The notes: generated by a model not told the origin, from the letters alone. 64,000 bases of DNA from Clostridiaceae bacterium (GCA_902363735.1 CABJBA010000007.1:176518-240517), one strand, 5' to 3'; shown: positions 18,012 through 28,139, counted from the first letter of the stretch. Numbers and translations are program-made.

Positions 18012-19331
18012 ATGATTACTTTTATGGCTTATTTCTTAATTGCCGTCTTCATGACTCTGATCATGACAAAAAAAATGACACCGTTTGCCGCCTTACTGGT
18101 TATTCCTGCTATATTTGCAGTAATTGGAAATCTCATTGGCCTCTGGAGTGGTGATATCGGCAAATTTGCACTGGATGGGTTAAAAACCACCTCAACCACT
18201 GCCATCATGCTTCTCTTTGCCGTATTGTTCTTTACGTTGATGATTGATGCCGGTCTGTTTGATCCTCTCTCTAATGCAATGATTCGTTTTGCAAAGGGCG
18301 ACCCGCTTAAGGTCATGCTGGCTACCGTACTTTTATCTGCCGGTGTTTCTTTAAACGGCGATGGAACCACAACCATGATCATCGTGTGTTCTGCATTTGT
18401 TCCAATTTACAAAAAACTAAAGATGAAGCTTTTAGATCTGGCCGTACTTACCATTCTTTCCCATTCCGTCTTAAACCTGCTGCCCTGGGGAGGCCCCACG
18501 GCCCGTGTGATCACCGTACTGGATCTGGATGAATCCGCTGTACTGCGGGGATTGGTTCCTATGATGATCTTTGCTACCATTTATATGATTATAGTATCCA
18601 TCATCATGGGTTTAGGAGAGAGGAAACGTCTGGGTGTGGTTAATTTTACAGATGAGCAGTTAAAGGAAATGACCACTATCGTAGATCCAGAACTTCTGGC
18701 TATCCGCCGCCCTAAAAACCTCTGGATTAACTTTATACTCACCGCAATAGCTATTGTCATGTTAATTCTCGGAACCCTTCCTTCTGCCATCATCTTTATG
18801 GGAGGCACCGCTCTTGCACTTTTAATCAACTATCCAAAGATTGCTGACCAGAGAGCCCGTATCGAGGCAAATGCTCCTGATGGCGCTCAAGTAAGTATGG
18901 TTGTTATGTCTGCCGGTGTTTTTATGGGTATTTTAGAAGGAACTGGTATGGGAGCCGCCATCGCCACTAGTATGACCACAATTATCCCGGAAAGCTGGGG
19001 AAAATTCTGGTGCCTGATTATTGCATTTATTTCCGCTCCGGGAACTGTTTTCCTTTCCAATGATGCTTTTTACTTTGGCGTTCTGCCTCTTCTGGCTGAA
19101 ACAGGTAAGGTTTACGGATTTACCCCTATCCAGATTGGTTTTGCTTCCCTTATGGGCCAGGCATTCCATCTGCTGAGCCCTCTGGTTCCTTTTATCTACG
19201 TCCTTCTCCGTCTGACTGATGTGGATATGGGCCAGTGGCAAAGAAAAAGTGCTCTTTGGGCTATTGGAATCTTTGTCATCTATATCGCAGTCGGAGGAAT
19301 ATTCGGTCTAATGCCCTTGGTTTTGGCTTAA
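18012..19331 (+). CDS. CitMHS family citrate/metal-citrate symporter
   Basis: A 439-residue polytopic transporter of about twelve hydrophobic helices. It opens with MITFMAYFLIAVFMTLIMTK and contains LNGDGTTTMIIVCSAFVPIY and LLPWGGPTARVITVL, all characteristic of CitMHS (Mg/Ca-citrate:proton symport in Bacillus). The ATG at 18012 follows AAAAGGAGGG. It lies 173 bases after the aconitase-like gene, without a clear terminator between, so both are probably co-transcribed. It should import a tricarboxylate, probably as a metal complex. Confidence 0.88.
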   Translation: MITFMAYFLIAVFMTLIMTKKMTPFAALLVIPAIFAVIGNLIGLWSGDIGKFALDGLKTTSTTAIMLLFAVLFFTLMIDAGLFDPLSNAMIRFAKGDPLKVMLATVLLSAGVSLNGDGTTTMIIVCSAFVPIYKKLKMKLLDLAVLTILSHSVLNLLPWGGPTARVITVLDLDESAVLRGLVPMMIFATIYMIIVSIIMGLGERKRLGVVNFTDEQLKEMTTIVDPELLAIRRPKNLWINFILTAIAIVMLILGTLPSAIIFMGGTALALLINYPKIADQRARIEANAPDGAQVSMVVMSAGVFMGILEGTGMGAAIATSMTTIIPESWGKFWCLIIAFISAPGTVFLSNDAFYFGVLPLLAETGKVYGFTPIQIGFASLMGQAFHLLSPLVPFIYVLLRLTDVDMGQWQRKSALWAIGIFVIYIAVGGIFGLMPLVLA

Positions 19332-19338
19332 ATGCGAA

Positions 19339-19374
19339 AAGGCTGAAACAGCGTGTTCCCGCTGTTTCAGCCTT
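19339..19374. terminator. Perfect hairpin after the CitMHS gene
   Basis: Fifteen-base perfect arms (19339-19353, 19360-19374) with a six-base loop. There is no long T run, but the very stable stem directly follows the stop codon and probably ends or protects the transcript. Confidence 0.7.
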
Positions 19375-19383
19375 AAAGCTTTC

Positions 19384-19434
19384 AAAAAAAGCAGGAAGCC
19401 TGTGAGCGATCTAACTGGATCATTCCTGCTTTTA
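19384..19434. terminator. Bidirectional intrinsic terminator between CitMHS and pirin genes
   Basis: GCAGGAA (19391-19397) pairs with TTCCTGC (19423-19429), flanked by seven A on the left and TTTT on the right. Confidence 0.7.
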
Positions 19435-19474
19435 TATTAACATAACTCCGTATATATATCACATTTCTGCTGTT

Positions 19475-20494
19475 TTATCTATCCGCCTCAGGCGGATATT
19501 CTTTTTTTCCATTGCCATAATCCGCAAATCTGCCTTCATGCTTATCATGAACAGGAGCATCATTGTTCCAGGGCCAGCCCCCAAAACGGGTTGCCCGATA
19601 GTCAGAATAAGCCTTCATAACCTCTTCCTGCGTATTCATGACAAAAGGCCCATAGGCAGTAACGGGCTCATTGATCCGTTCTCCCTCCAGCAGTAAAAAC
19701 CGGCTTTCACCTTTAATGCTGTTGATCTCGATTTCTTCATCAGCCTTTAAATCTAAGTAATACCTCTGGTCCAGAGTCTGCCCCTCAACTTCAACCGAAT
19801 CCCCTTCATAATGATACAAGGTTCTGCTCATCGTAGACGTTCCTTTTGGAATGGTCAGCTTTGCATTGCCATTCAGCTTTATAAGCCATATTCCCACGTG
19901 ATTTTCTTCAGCCGCAGCCCAGGATTCCGGTGTTGGATCAAGAGCCTTAGTCCCTTTATACTCCCCGGCAATCACCTTGATCTCAAGGCTTCCATTCTCC
20001 TGACTTTCCCTGACTACCGGAATTTCCTCCGCCCAAAGCATCTTATAATGGGGAGGAACAAACTTACTCTTTTTAGGAAGGTTCAACCAGACCTGGAACA
20101 ATTCCATGGTGTTTACTTTATCCTCATGGATCAGCGGGAACATTTCACTATGCTGGATTCCTTCTCCTGCTGTCATCCACTGGACATCCCCTTCTCCGTA
20201 CCGTCCAAAAGCACCCTGGCTGTCCGAATGGTCTGCAACTCCCTGGGTAACTATAGTCACTGTTTCAAACCCTCTGTGGGGGTGAACCGGAAACCCGGGG
20301 ATAATGTCCCCGTGGTACATACGCCATGGCGCTTTGAGATCAAAGTCGTTGCCACGTTCTCTGTCCGGAATATAAGATACCGGTGCCATCTGTCCATTAC
20401 CTTTTGGAAAAAAATCCTTGTGATGCATCGTGATAATGAAGGGATTTTGAGTCTTCAATTGAAAATCACACCTATGCTTTTCCAGTATTTTCAT
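19475..20494 (-). CDS. Pirin family protein (bicupin)
   Basis: A 339-residue protein with two cupin domains, longer than typical bacterial pirins of about 280-300. The N-terminal cupin has the metal-binding pattern HPHRGFETVT followed by WMTAGEGIQHSEMF, giving the three His and one Glu expected for an iron site. The C-terminal cupin and the GPFVMNT segment are conserved. The start follows GAAAGGAGCG. Pirins have been linked to quercetinase activity and redox-dependent regulation; the role here cannot be specified. It is convergent with the CitMHS gene. Confidence 0.88.
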   Translation of the reverse strand: MKILEKHRCDFQLKTQNPFIITMHHKDFFPKGNGQMAPVSYIPDRERGNDFDLKAPWRMYHGDIIPGFPVHPHRGFETVTIVTQGVADHSDSQGAFGRYGEGDVQWMTAGEGIQHSEMFPLIHEDKVNTMELFQVWLNLPKKSKFVPPHYKMLWAEEIPVVRESQENGSLEIKVIAGEYKGTKALDPTPESWAAAEENHVGIWLIKLNGNAKLTIPKGTSTMSRTLYHYEGDSVEVEGQTLDQRYYLDLKADEEIEINSIKGESRFLLLEGERINEPVTAYGPFVMNTQEEVMKAYSDYRATRFGGWPWNNDAPVHDKHEGRFADYGNGKKEYPPEADR

Positions 20495-20787
20495 AAAAAC
20501 GCTCCTTTCGTTTATCCATTAAAGTTGAATTTATTTTGCAAAATCTTATAAAGTAAACAAAACATAATTAACGCTAAGTATAATTATATCAGAGTACAAG
20601 AGATAATAAAAGAAAAATCACAAAGAGCAAACTTGTTATCCAGTCAGCAAGACTGCTCTTCTTATTTTATACTTTCAAGACAACATGCTGAAAAAGGATT
20701 TGTTCTGCTTTTTTAACAGGGGTTTTGTCTTTCCCAATTTATCAAAATCTTCAATAGAAGAAATCCGGTTTTCACCGTATCAGCACT

Positions 20788-21906
20788 TTATTCATATGGT
20801 GCTTTAATCCTGTCCTCATAGGAATATTTATCTATCCCCCACTGAGTTATTATATTAGTTTGAGAGTCTAAGAAAAATCGTAAATATCCAATCAATGTTT
20901 TATATTCACAGATTATGTATTTATCAGTATTATAGTTTATATACTTCTTCCCATATGCTGTCTCAATATCCTCAATACTGTCCCCACACTGAATCCCTCT
21001 TTCACTTGTAACATGGTGTGAGCCGGAGAATGCACTACACAGCAATTTTGAATTTTCCTCTTCTATAAAAGTCAGCGTATGCTGTTCGTTAGGTTCTATC
21101 AATGTTTGCATAACAGAAGAAAATTCCACATAATCATCAGCATTCTTAATGGCTGGCCATACTTCTTTTTTATTAAGAACAGTATAGTTTGTGTATTCTT
21201 CCCAGGTTCCATGTTCCCCTTCATCTATCCACTTTTTAATTGTCTCGTAGGCGTCATTATATGATACCCGGTAGTCAGCTGTCTCAACGTCTGAATAAAT
21301 AGTAAGCGGAAATGAGCTGTCGCTGTCAATGAAAGATAGATCTTTATCTGGAGTATTACCCTGTGGCTTCGTTCTTTGAAGGATTATTTTTTTATTCGGA
21401 AATGTAAAATCTCCGTTTATGCTAGTCTCATCAGTAATAACTTCCATTTGAATTATATTGTTTTCTAAAGTTAAATATACAGTACCAGCATGTCCTCTTC
21501 CATCGTCATCATAATGAAATTCGCCGGAATTACCTTGAAAATCTCCAGACAGTTCTGCATCTGCCAAACGGTTGTAATTAGGGGACCACGCAGAGATATT
21601 AGCCTTCAAATTCTGTTTATAAATGGTTAAATTCAAAGCTATTCCGCCATCTGACTCCTTGTTCGGATTATTCCAATAAGACCAATCACCAGAATAACTA
21701 TTCAAATTTATATCAGAGTTCTTCTCTTTTATGGTGGTTTCATCATCAACTATTTCTTGTGCTTTAACTGCTTCTGATGCCTTACTGGTGCTTTCATTTT
21801 GTGTATATGTATCTGGAGTGGTTACTGTATTCTTCACTTCAATGTTATTGGGGGTACATCCTGCTAAAAGTAAACACAAAGTAATGCCAATATATTTTTT
21901 CGTCAT
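20788..21906 (-). CDS. Hypothetical lipoprotein
   Basis: A 372-residue protein with a short signal peptide ending in the lipobox LLLAGC, then a Thr/Glu/Lys-rich linker and a mature part rich in Asn, Tyr and Asp. Two parts can be seen: residues about 75-180 (starting SGDWSYWNN) look like a small beta-rich extracellular domain, and the rest contains YRVSYNDAYETIKKWIDEGE. I do not recognise the family. ATG at 21906 is preferred over an upstream in-frame start because GGAG lies seven bases before it. It is a single gene with AT-rich flanks. Confidence 0.65.
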   Translation of the reverse strand: MTKKYIGITLCLLLAGCTPNNIEVKNTVTTPDTYTQNESTSKASEAVKAQEIVDDETTIKEKNSDINLNSYSGDWSYWNNPNKESDGGIALNLTIYKQNLKANISAWSPNYNRLADAELSGDFQGNSGEFHYDDDGRGHAGTVYLTLENNIIQMEVITDETSINGDFTFPNKKIILQRTKPQGNTPDKDLSFIDSDSSFPLTIYSDVETADYRVSYNDAYETIKKWIDEGEHGTWEEYTNYTVLNKKEVWPAIKNADDYVEFSSVMQTLIEPNEQHTLTFIEEENSKLLCSAFSGSHHVTSERGIQCGDSIEDIETAYGKKYINYNTDKYIICEYKTLIGYLRFFLDSQTNIITQWGIDKYSYEDRIKAPYE

Positions 21907-21995
21907 ATTTATCTCCATCTTTAAAGTTATAATTTTACAAAAACCAATTAAACATCATTTTACTTATTATAGCATTTTAAACAGAGTATACTATA

Positions 21996-22024
21996 TTTAC
22001 ATTTCTTAAAAAAGAGGATAAAAT
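21996..22024 (+). promoter_or_regulatory. Candidate promoter of the nitroreductase gene
   Basis: TTTACA (21996-22001), 17 bases, TAAAAT (22019-22024), about 40 bases before the start codon. Confidence 0.5.
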
Positions 22025-22066
22025 AAAAGTTAGAAATTTTAATATCTTTAGAAAGGATTTGATTTT

Positions 22067-22594
22067 ATGGAATTGATGGATGCAATACGCATGAGAAAAA
22101 GCTATAGAAAGACATTTAAACCAACGCCTGTACCAGAAGCTGATTTAAAAGAAATTCTGGAGGCCGCCGTCGCCGCTCCCTCTGGCTGCAACACCCAGAC
22201 TACCCGTTTTATTGCTGTCAGCGATCCTGAACTGGCCCATAAGCTGGCTTCTATCTATAATAAACCATGGGCACTGACCGCACCTGCTGCTATCCTGCTG
22301 TTGTCTAAAGAAACCCCCTCCTATCACGGTAACTCCTATCACCTTCAGGATTATTCTGCTGCTGCACAGAACATCCTGCTGGCTGTTACAGATAAGGGGT
22401 ATGGAACGGCCTGGATCGAAGGGCAGATTGAAGGAGAAAAAGCAGAGCAGATGGGCGGTCTTTTAGGTGTTCCTGAAGATCTGACTGTAGTCATCTACAT
22501 GCCGCTGGGAATTCCAGAAGAAGAAGCCACCGGAGTTCAAAAAATGCCGATGGAAGAAAGAGCTTGGTTAAACGGATATGGCAAAACATTTTAA
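22067..22594 (+). CDS. Nitroreductase family protein
   Basis: A 175-residue FMN-dependent oxidoreductase of the compact nitroreductase class. The N-terminal MDAIRMRKSYRKTF corresponds to the FMN phosphate-binding R(R/K)SxR motif, followed by EAAVAAPSGCNTQTTRF. Later come AAAQNILLAVTDKGYGTAWI and the C-terminal MPLGIPEEE. It is shorter than NfsB-type enzymes (about 215) but normal for clostridial members. The start follows GAAAGGA. It probably reduces nitro- or quinone-type compounds with NAD(P)H; the natural substrate is unknown. Confidence 0.87.
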   Translation: MELMDAIRMRKSYRKTFKPTPVPEADLKEILEAAVAAPSGCNTQTTRFIAVSDPELAHKLASIYNKPWALTAPAAILLLSKETPSYHGNSYHLQDYSAAAQNILLAVTDKGYGTAWIEGQIEGEKAEQMGGLLGVPEDLTVVIYMPLGIPEEEATGVQKMPMEERAWLNGYGKTF

Positions 22595-22629
22595 TAAAAA
22601 ACTTCCACTGCAATCCATGTCATTTTAAT

Positions 22630-22670
22630 AAAGCCGGGTGAAATTCTTAGCAGAAAACTACCCGGCTTTT
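22630..22670 (+). terminator. Intrinsic terminator after the nitroreductase gene
   Basis: AAAGCCGGGT (22630-22639) pairs perfectly with ACCCGGCTTT (22660-22669), continued by T. Confidence 0.85.
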
Positions 22671-22763
22671 AGCAAAATATTTAATATATCTGTGCAGATT
22701 CTGCCCGTTGTGAATTTGATCATATCCAGTGACTCTGTGGGCTCATACCATATTCCACTATAG

Positions 22764-22804
22764 AAAAAGACATACCAATTCCTTGACGGAACAGTATGTC
22801 TTTT
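22764..22804 (-). terminator. Terminator of tRNA-Arg
   Basis: On the minus strand, directly after the tRNA, AAAAGACATAC pairs with GTATGTCTTTT, with an inner TTCC/GGAA pairing and further T residues. Confidence 0.82.
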
Positions 22805-22807
22805 AGA

Positions 22808-22881
22808 TGTTCCTGAGCGGATTCGAACCGCTGGCCTTCCGCTTAGGAGGCGGACGCTCTATCCTACTGAGCTACAGAAAC
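22808..22881 (-). tRNA. tRNA-Arg (anticodon CCT)
   Basis: The cloverleaf is complete: acceptor GTTTCTG/CAGGAAC (one G-T pair), D arm with AGCTCAGTAGGATAGAGC, anticodon loop CTCCTAA (CCT, decoding AGG), and T arm with GGTTCGAATCC. The discriminator is A and the CCA is not encoded. It has its own promoter and terminator, so it is a single-gene tRNA unit. Confidence 0.96.
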
Positions 22882-22903
22882 ACATATATAAATCTGCATT
22901 TTT

Positions 22904-22940
22904 AACGGACTGTACGGCAGCATCTGCTGCACAGTCCGTT
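22904..22940 (-). other. Stable hairpin at the 5' end of the tRNA-Arg precursor
   Basis: AACGGACTGT (22904-22913) pairs perfectly with ACAGTCCGTT (22931-22940), with an inner GCAGC/GCTGC stem. It begins about at the predicted transcription start and has no T run, so it is a leader structure rather than a terminator. Confidence 0.6.
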
Positions 22941-22944
22941 TACT

Positions 22945-22973
22945 ATTATATTCACTATTTCCTTTTTCGTCAA
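22945..22973 (-). promoter_or_regulatory. Promoter of tRNA-Arg
   Basis: Minus-strand TTGACG (22968-22973), 17 bases, TATAAT (22945-22950), overlapping the region just past the DUF3881 stop codon. Confidence 0.78.
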
Positions 22974-22981
22974 GACAAATC

Positions 22982-23875
22982 TTATATTTCTTCCAGAGAC
23001 TCCTTAAAATTTACGGTCCCCTGCATCCATATATGTCCCTTAAACCGACGTCCCACTTCAGGAGTTCCGACCAGATCTTTTTTTGCAATTCCCACATGAA
23101 AAATCAAGTCACTGCACTCCACTGTAAAGTCGTAAACCTCTTCTTCCGTAATCTGGTTCTTTTTTACATCAATATTAATGATTTCACCGATAATGGAATA
23201 CTGATCACATTCCACACCACAAGGCATAAAACAGGAATCAATGATAGAGTATAAATCCTCCTTCATCACTCTTCTGGACGCCTGAGAATATAAATCAATA
23301 TCTTCAATGGTCAGAGTTTCCATAGCATCCTCATCTCCATTTTTGGCGGCCTCCAAAAGATTATTACGGTCCTTTGCCGCTACCTTAGCTCTCTCCTTCT
23401 GCTTTTCCGTCTTCTGGATTGGCAAAAGAATCTTTCCGTTTACAGCAAGGCCAGTCATACAAATATCCTTTGTATCCATGGGATGGTGGTCAATGATCCT
23501 TTCCCTGCATTCAAAAGAATTATCTATATAAAAAATCAAAGAAATTCCCACCTTATATTCATCCAGAAGACCGGCATATGTTTCCTTCTCCGTATGGCGC
23601 TGAATGGAACAGGATACATCTGATGTCATGTCAGCACTTTTCAAATAAGGGTAGTAATATTGTCTTTGAAAGTTTCCATCCTGGTCCATTTCCCCCATAA
23701 TAGCAATCCCCATACCAGGAGCCACTTCCTTCCGGAGTTCGCAAAGATTGGATTCCTCATCAATCTGCATTCGTTTTATTTCGGACAAATCTTCACAGAG
23801 CTTATCCAGTAATTTTTCTATATCTCTGTCTTTCTGATAAAGGCTGAAGCCAACAGTTCTCAGGAATTTATGCAT
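22982..23875 (-). CDS. DUF3881 family protein
   Basis: A 297-residue cytosolic protein of a family I associate with Lachnospiraceae. It starts MHKFLRTVGFSLYQKDRDIE, has a charged central segment (QKTEKQKERAKVAAKDRNN), and ends with a beta-rich stretch resembling a small-barrel domain. There is no signal peptide or membrane helix. The start ATG is preceded by a weak GCAGGTGA site. Function is unknown; assignment is from memory of the family pattern and needs a profile search. It is followed by the tRNA-Arg unit on the same strand. Confidence 0.7.
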   Translation of the reverse strand: MHKFLRTVGFSLYQKDRDIEKLLDKLCEDLSEIKRMQIDEESNLCELRKEVAPGMGIAIMGEMDQDGNFQRQYYYPYLKSADMTSDVSCSIQRHTEKETYAGLLDEYKVGISLIFYIDNSFECRERIIDHHPMDTKDICMTGLAVNGKILLPIQKTEKQKERAKVAAKDRNNLLEAAKNGDEDAMETLTIEDIDLYSQASRRVMKEDLYSIIDSCFMPCGVECDQYSIIGEIINIDVKKNQITEEEVYDFTVECSDLIFHVGIAKKDLVGTPEVGRRFKGHIWMQGTVNFKESLEEI

Positions 23876-23929
23876 GAAATCATCACCTGCTTTCTAAATA
23901 ATGTTAAGAAAAACAAAAAAACACAATAA

Positions 23930-23947
23930 GGCGAAGAACACTCCGCC
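23930..23947 (-). terminator. Terminator-like hairpin upstream of the DUF3881 gene
   Basis: On the minus strand GGCGGAG/CTTCGCC form a seven-pair stem with one G-T pair and a four-base loop, followed by TTATTGTGTTTTTTT. It may be a second terminator for the symporter transcript or an attenuator 55 bases before the DUF3881 start. Confidence 0.55.
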
Positions 23948-24036
23948 TCAAGTCTTAACGATTATTATATACTATATATGATGAGAATTCCAGTGAAATT
24001 TTTATATTTTCAAAATTGGAAAAAACACCCAAAATA

Positions 24037-24060
24037 AGCCATCACCCAAAGGCAATGGCT
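24037..24060 (-). terminator. Terminator of the sodium:solute symporter gene
   Basis: AGCCAT/ATGGCT arms plus partial inner pairing, followed on the minus strand by TATTTT. Confidence 0.6.
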
Positions 24061-24087
24061 CATACACACAATTATTTCTTAATTTTA

Positions 24088-25506
24088 TTAGTTTTCAAAT
24101 GCAGATGGTGCCGGAGGTTTTCCCATGGAAGATTCCACCTTAGTTACAAGGAAGAAAGAAACAACTCCCCAGAAACAACCAAATACAATAGGAAGGATTC
24201 CCGTATTTCCGCCCCATATCTGCCATATAACAACCGCAACAGATCCTATTATAATAGATACAATCCCCGCATTTCTTGTCGCCTTTGGAATCACCATTCC
24301 AAGACCATAAGCAGCAAAAGGCCCTGCAGAACGTAATGCAAATGCAAACAGATTTAAGGTAATCAGATTAATATTAAATAACGCAATTCCCATTGAAATC
24401 AAACAGATAAATACATTACTGACTCTGGTGAAAGTAATCAGCCGCCTATCCGTTACTTCCGGATTAATGAAACGCTGATAAATATCTTTAATTAATATGG
24501 TAGAGGCGCACAAAAGGTTGGAGTCTGCACTGGACATAGTTGCTGCAACAATAGCCGCTGCAACCAGCCCCGTTACAACAGGGGGGGCATACATGGAAGA
24601 TGCATACATAAGCGCAGTCGTTCCCTGACCTCCGTCTAAGCCTGGGTTCTCAGCCAACGCAACCAGACCGATGAGCGTTGGCATAAAGGCCAGAAGCCCC
24701 ATTAAAACTGCTGACAAAACCGATGCCTTTACTGCTGCTTTTTCATTTTCTGCACTGGAAAAGCGGCTTACCATTTCAGGACCTGAAAGGAATGTACAAA
24801 AATAATTAAAAATAAGTCCCAGGATGGTTGGAATTCCTATTTTAAACATATCAAGTTCAACTTCAGGGAGAAGACTGGATACGGTCTGCCAGCCGCCTGC
24901 TCCACGTATTATCATTGGAACTGATATTAAAAGACCGAAGAAAATAATAAAAAACTGCATAATATCTGCAATCGCATCTGCCAACATTCCTCCCATTGTA
25001 GTATACAAAATAATAATTCCTCCTGCCACGACAACCGCTGCATTTAGGGGAATCCCAGTAATAGCGCTTAAAACAGAAGCAGATGCCAAAATCTGGGAAG
25101 CTGTTAGGCAAAACAAAGAAAGAACATTTAAAACCGCTGTAAAAACACCTGCAAAGCTTCCAAACCGTCGGTTTACCACTTCCGGAATGGTTACAGCCAT
25201 TGTCTTTCGTACTCTGGGCGCAAAAAATGACAGTGGAATCATAGCAACCGCTGCTGCAAGAACATACCATGCAGCACTCATTCCCCAACCGTTAAAAGCC
25301 TTGGCGGCCACTCCTGTGGTGCTTCCTCCCCCAATATTGTTGGCTGAAAGAGAACATGCAATCATTAAAACTCCCATTCGTCTCCCTGCAAGCATGTAAT
25401 CAGTGCTTGTTTTAATGGTCAGCCTGTTTACAAAAAAACCAATGGAGAGCATAACTCCTATGTAAATAATTAAAATTATAACTGGTACAACTTGAATATT
25501 TCCCAT
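24088..25506 (-). CDS. Sodium:solute symporter family protein
   Basis: A 472-residue transporter with about thirteen hydrophobic helices, the usual LeuT-like SSS layout. The segment DYMLAGRRMGVLMIACSLSA near residue 35 is the SSS signature region, followed by NNIGGGSTTG. AAAIVAATMSSADSNLL later matches the family's helix 8 Na-site Ser/Ser pattern. The start follows AAGGAGG. Substrates of the family include sugars, amino acids, pantothenate and organic acids; this sequence does not tell which. It is a single gene with terminators on both sides. Confidence 0.9.
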   Translation of the reverse strand: MGNIQVVPVIILIIYIGVMLSIGFFVNRLTIKTSTDYMLAGRRMGVLMIACSLSANNIGGGSTTGVAAKAFNGWGMSAAWYVLAAAVAMIPLSFFAPRVRKTMAVTIPEVVNRRFGSFAGVFTAVLNVLSLFCLTASQILASASVLSAITGIPLNAAVVVAGGIIILYTTMGGMLADAIADIMQFFIIFFGLLISVPMIIRGAGGWQTVSSLLPEVELDMFKIGIPTILGLIFNYFCTFLSGPEMVSRFSSAENEKAAVKASVLSAVLMGLLAFMPTLIGLVALAENPGLDGGQGTTALMYASSMYAPPVVTGLVAAAIVAATMSSADSNLLCASTILIKDIYQRFINPEVTDRRLITFTRVSNVFICLISMGIALFNINLITLNLFAFALRSAGPFAAYGLGMVIPKATRNAGIVSIIIGSVAVVIWQIWGGNTGILPIVFGCFWGVVSFFLVTKVESSMGKPPAPSAFEN

Positions 25507-25683
25507 ATTTGTTCCTCCTTATAATAGTTTTGATCAGCTAGGGGACACCTCTATCTACTTTTGTAAGAGTATTATGATTTTTCTGAAAGTTTTTAATAGC
25601 ATAGCATTTTTTTATTCTTTAAGGTATTTACGTTTTTGCTTTCAACTAATTAGTGCTTTACTTTCACTTTATGCATTAAATCA

Positions 25684-25728
25684 AACAAATAAAACCTCAA
25701 AATCTTTAGATTTGAGGTTTTATTTGTT
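25684..25728. terminator. Bidirectional intrinsic terminator
   Basis: Perfect 18-base arms (25684-25701, 25711-25728) separated by nine bases, with A- and T-rich ends. It ends the AlkZ-related transcript on the minus strand. Confidence 0.8.
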
Positions 25729-25765
25729 ATGATTTTTTCACCTGACCACTCTCCACTGCTTTCAA

Positions 25766-26473
25766 TTATCCATTGATAAATTTCAAAACCTTTTTCCTGT
25801 CTGCCTCCTGGTTTAACTTGTAAACCTGCTCAGTGATCTTTTCAACCGCATTAGCTTTTATGATCTTACTGGATTCATTAAAAACTTCTGCTCCCCAATA
25901 CCTTTCTGTAGTGCAAAACACCGTGGAGGACCAGCCATATTCCTCCCCCTTACTGGAAACCTTTTGCTTTCTTCCACACATAGTCAGAAACATCTTCATC
26001 TGCAGTTCAGTCAATGCCCGGTCAAACTGGCTCTTCTCCTCTTTCTCAAACCCTCCAAGTTCTTTTATGGCATGAAGAGGGAGTATTTCATATTCCGACA
26101 CAACATTATATATCCGCTTGGCATAATTGCTGACTAAACCTTCTTCATAGGCTTCTTCAAAAAGCATATTCTCTCGCCGTACTGTAAGAAAATAAGGAAT
26201 CCATTCCTTGGTAATGTATCCGCTTTTCTTAAAAAAAAACTTTGAATAGCCTATATCGTTTCTCTCATCCAAAACTCTCATACGCCATTCCCATGGATCT
26301 GTTTCAGGATCTCCTGTATGCCATTTTACCGGAGTATCAAAGGGCGGCTGTTCATTCCAGTTCCAGTCAATCAAGGAAAAAATCCCCTCATTGTTTCCAC
26401 CCCCCATGGAAAATCCGGCCTCTAGCAGCGCATTTACAAAATCCTCATAACACATTATAATCTTTTGATTCAA
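25766..26473 (-). CDS. AlkZ-related protein (winged-helix DNA glycosylase-like), hypothetical
   Basis: A 235-residue soluble protein resembling short clostridial proteins annotated as AlkZ-related, i.e. distant relatives of the HTH_42 DNA glycosylases. Visible segments are FDTPVKWHTGDPETDPWEWR near the N-terminus, a possible winged helix around ALTELQMKMFLTMCGRKQ, and GWSSTVFCTTERYWG. The catalytic QxQ/QxD motif of AlkZ is not visible, so glycosylase activity is doubtful. TTG at 26473, seven bases from AAAGGAGG, is the likely start. Confidence in the family is moderate. Confidence 0.55.
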   Translation of the reverse strand: MNQKIIMCYEDFVNALLEAGFSMGGGNNEGIFSLIDWNWNEQPPFDTPVKWHTGDPETDPWEWRMRVLDERNDIGYSKFFFKKSGYITKEWIPYFLTVRRENMLFEEAYEEGLVSNYAKRIYNVVSEYEILPLHAIKELGGFEKEEKSQFDRALTELQMKMFLTMCGRKQKVSSKGEEYGWSSTVFCTTERYWGAEVFNESSKIIKANAVEKITEQVYKLNQEADRKKVLKFING

Positions 26474-26599
26474 TCCAAGTCCTCCTTTATATAAAGATAT
26501 CTTTTCTTTGCCTTTTCACTTTTGTACTGCATATTACAAACTTTAGAACAATTATATCACATCAGCAGAATATTCATATGGCCTTCAACCAATAAAAAA

Positions 26600-26635
26600 A
26601 GACCCAGTCCTCTGTTTTTACAAAAGACTGAATCT
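26600..26635 (-). terminator. Terminator of gdhA
   Basis: Minus-strand arms AGATTCAGTC and GACTGGGTCT pair over ten positions, including G-T pairs, followed by seven T. Confidence 0.8.
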
Positions 26636-26651
26636 GTTTTCTTTATAAATA

Positions 26652-28083
<1,432 letters not shown>

Positions 28084-28110
28084 CCTTTGCCTTCGCATAA
28101 CCTGAAAAAA

Positions 28111-28139
28111 ATTATAACAAGTTAATTTAATAAAGTCAA
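28111..28139 (-). promoter_or_regulatory. Probable gdhA promoter
   Basis: Minus-strand TTGACT (28134-28139), 17 bases, TATAAT (28111-28116). The rest of the stretch 28140-28312 is very AT-rich with no gene. Confidence 0.7.

Noticed and set aside
24824..25399. A 191-residue plus-strand frame inside the sodium:solute symporter gene
   Set aside because: It mirrors membrane-helix codons of the opposite strand, giving a Thr/Ala/Ile-rich pseudo-protein.
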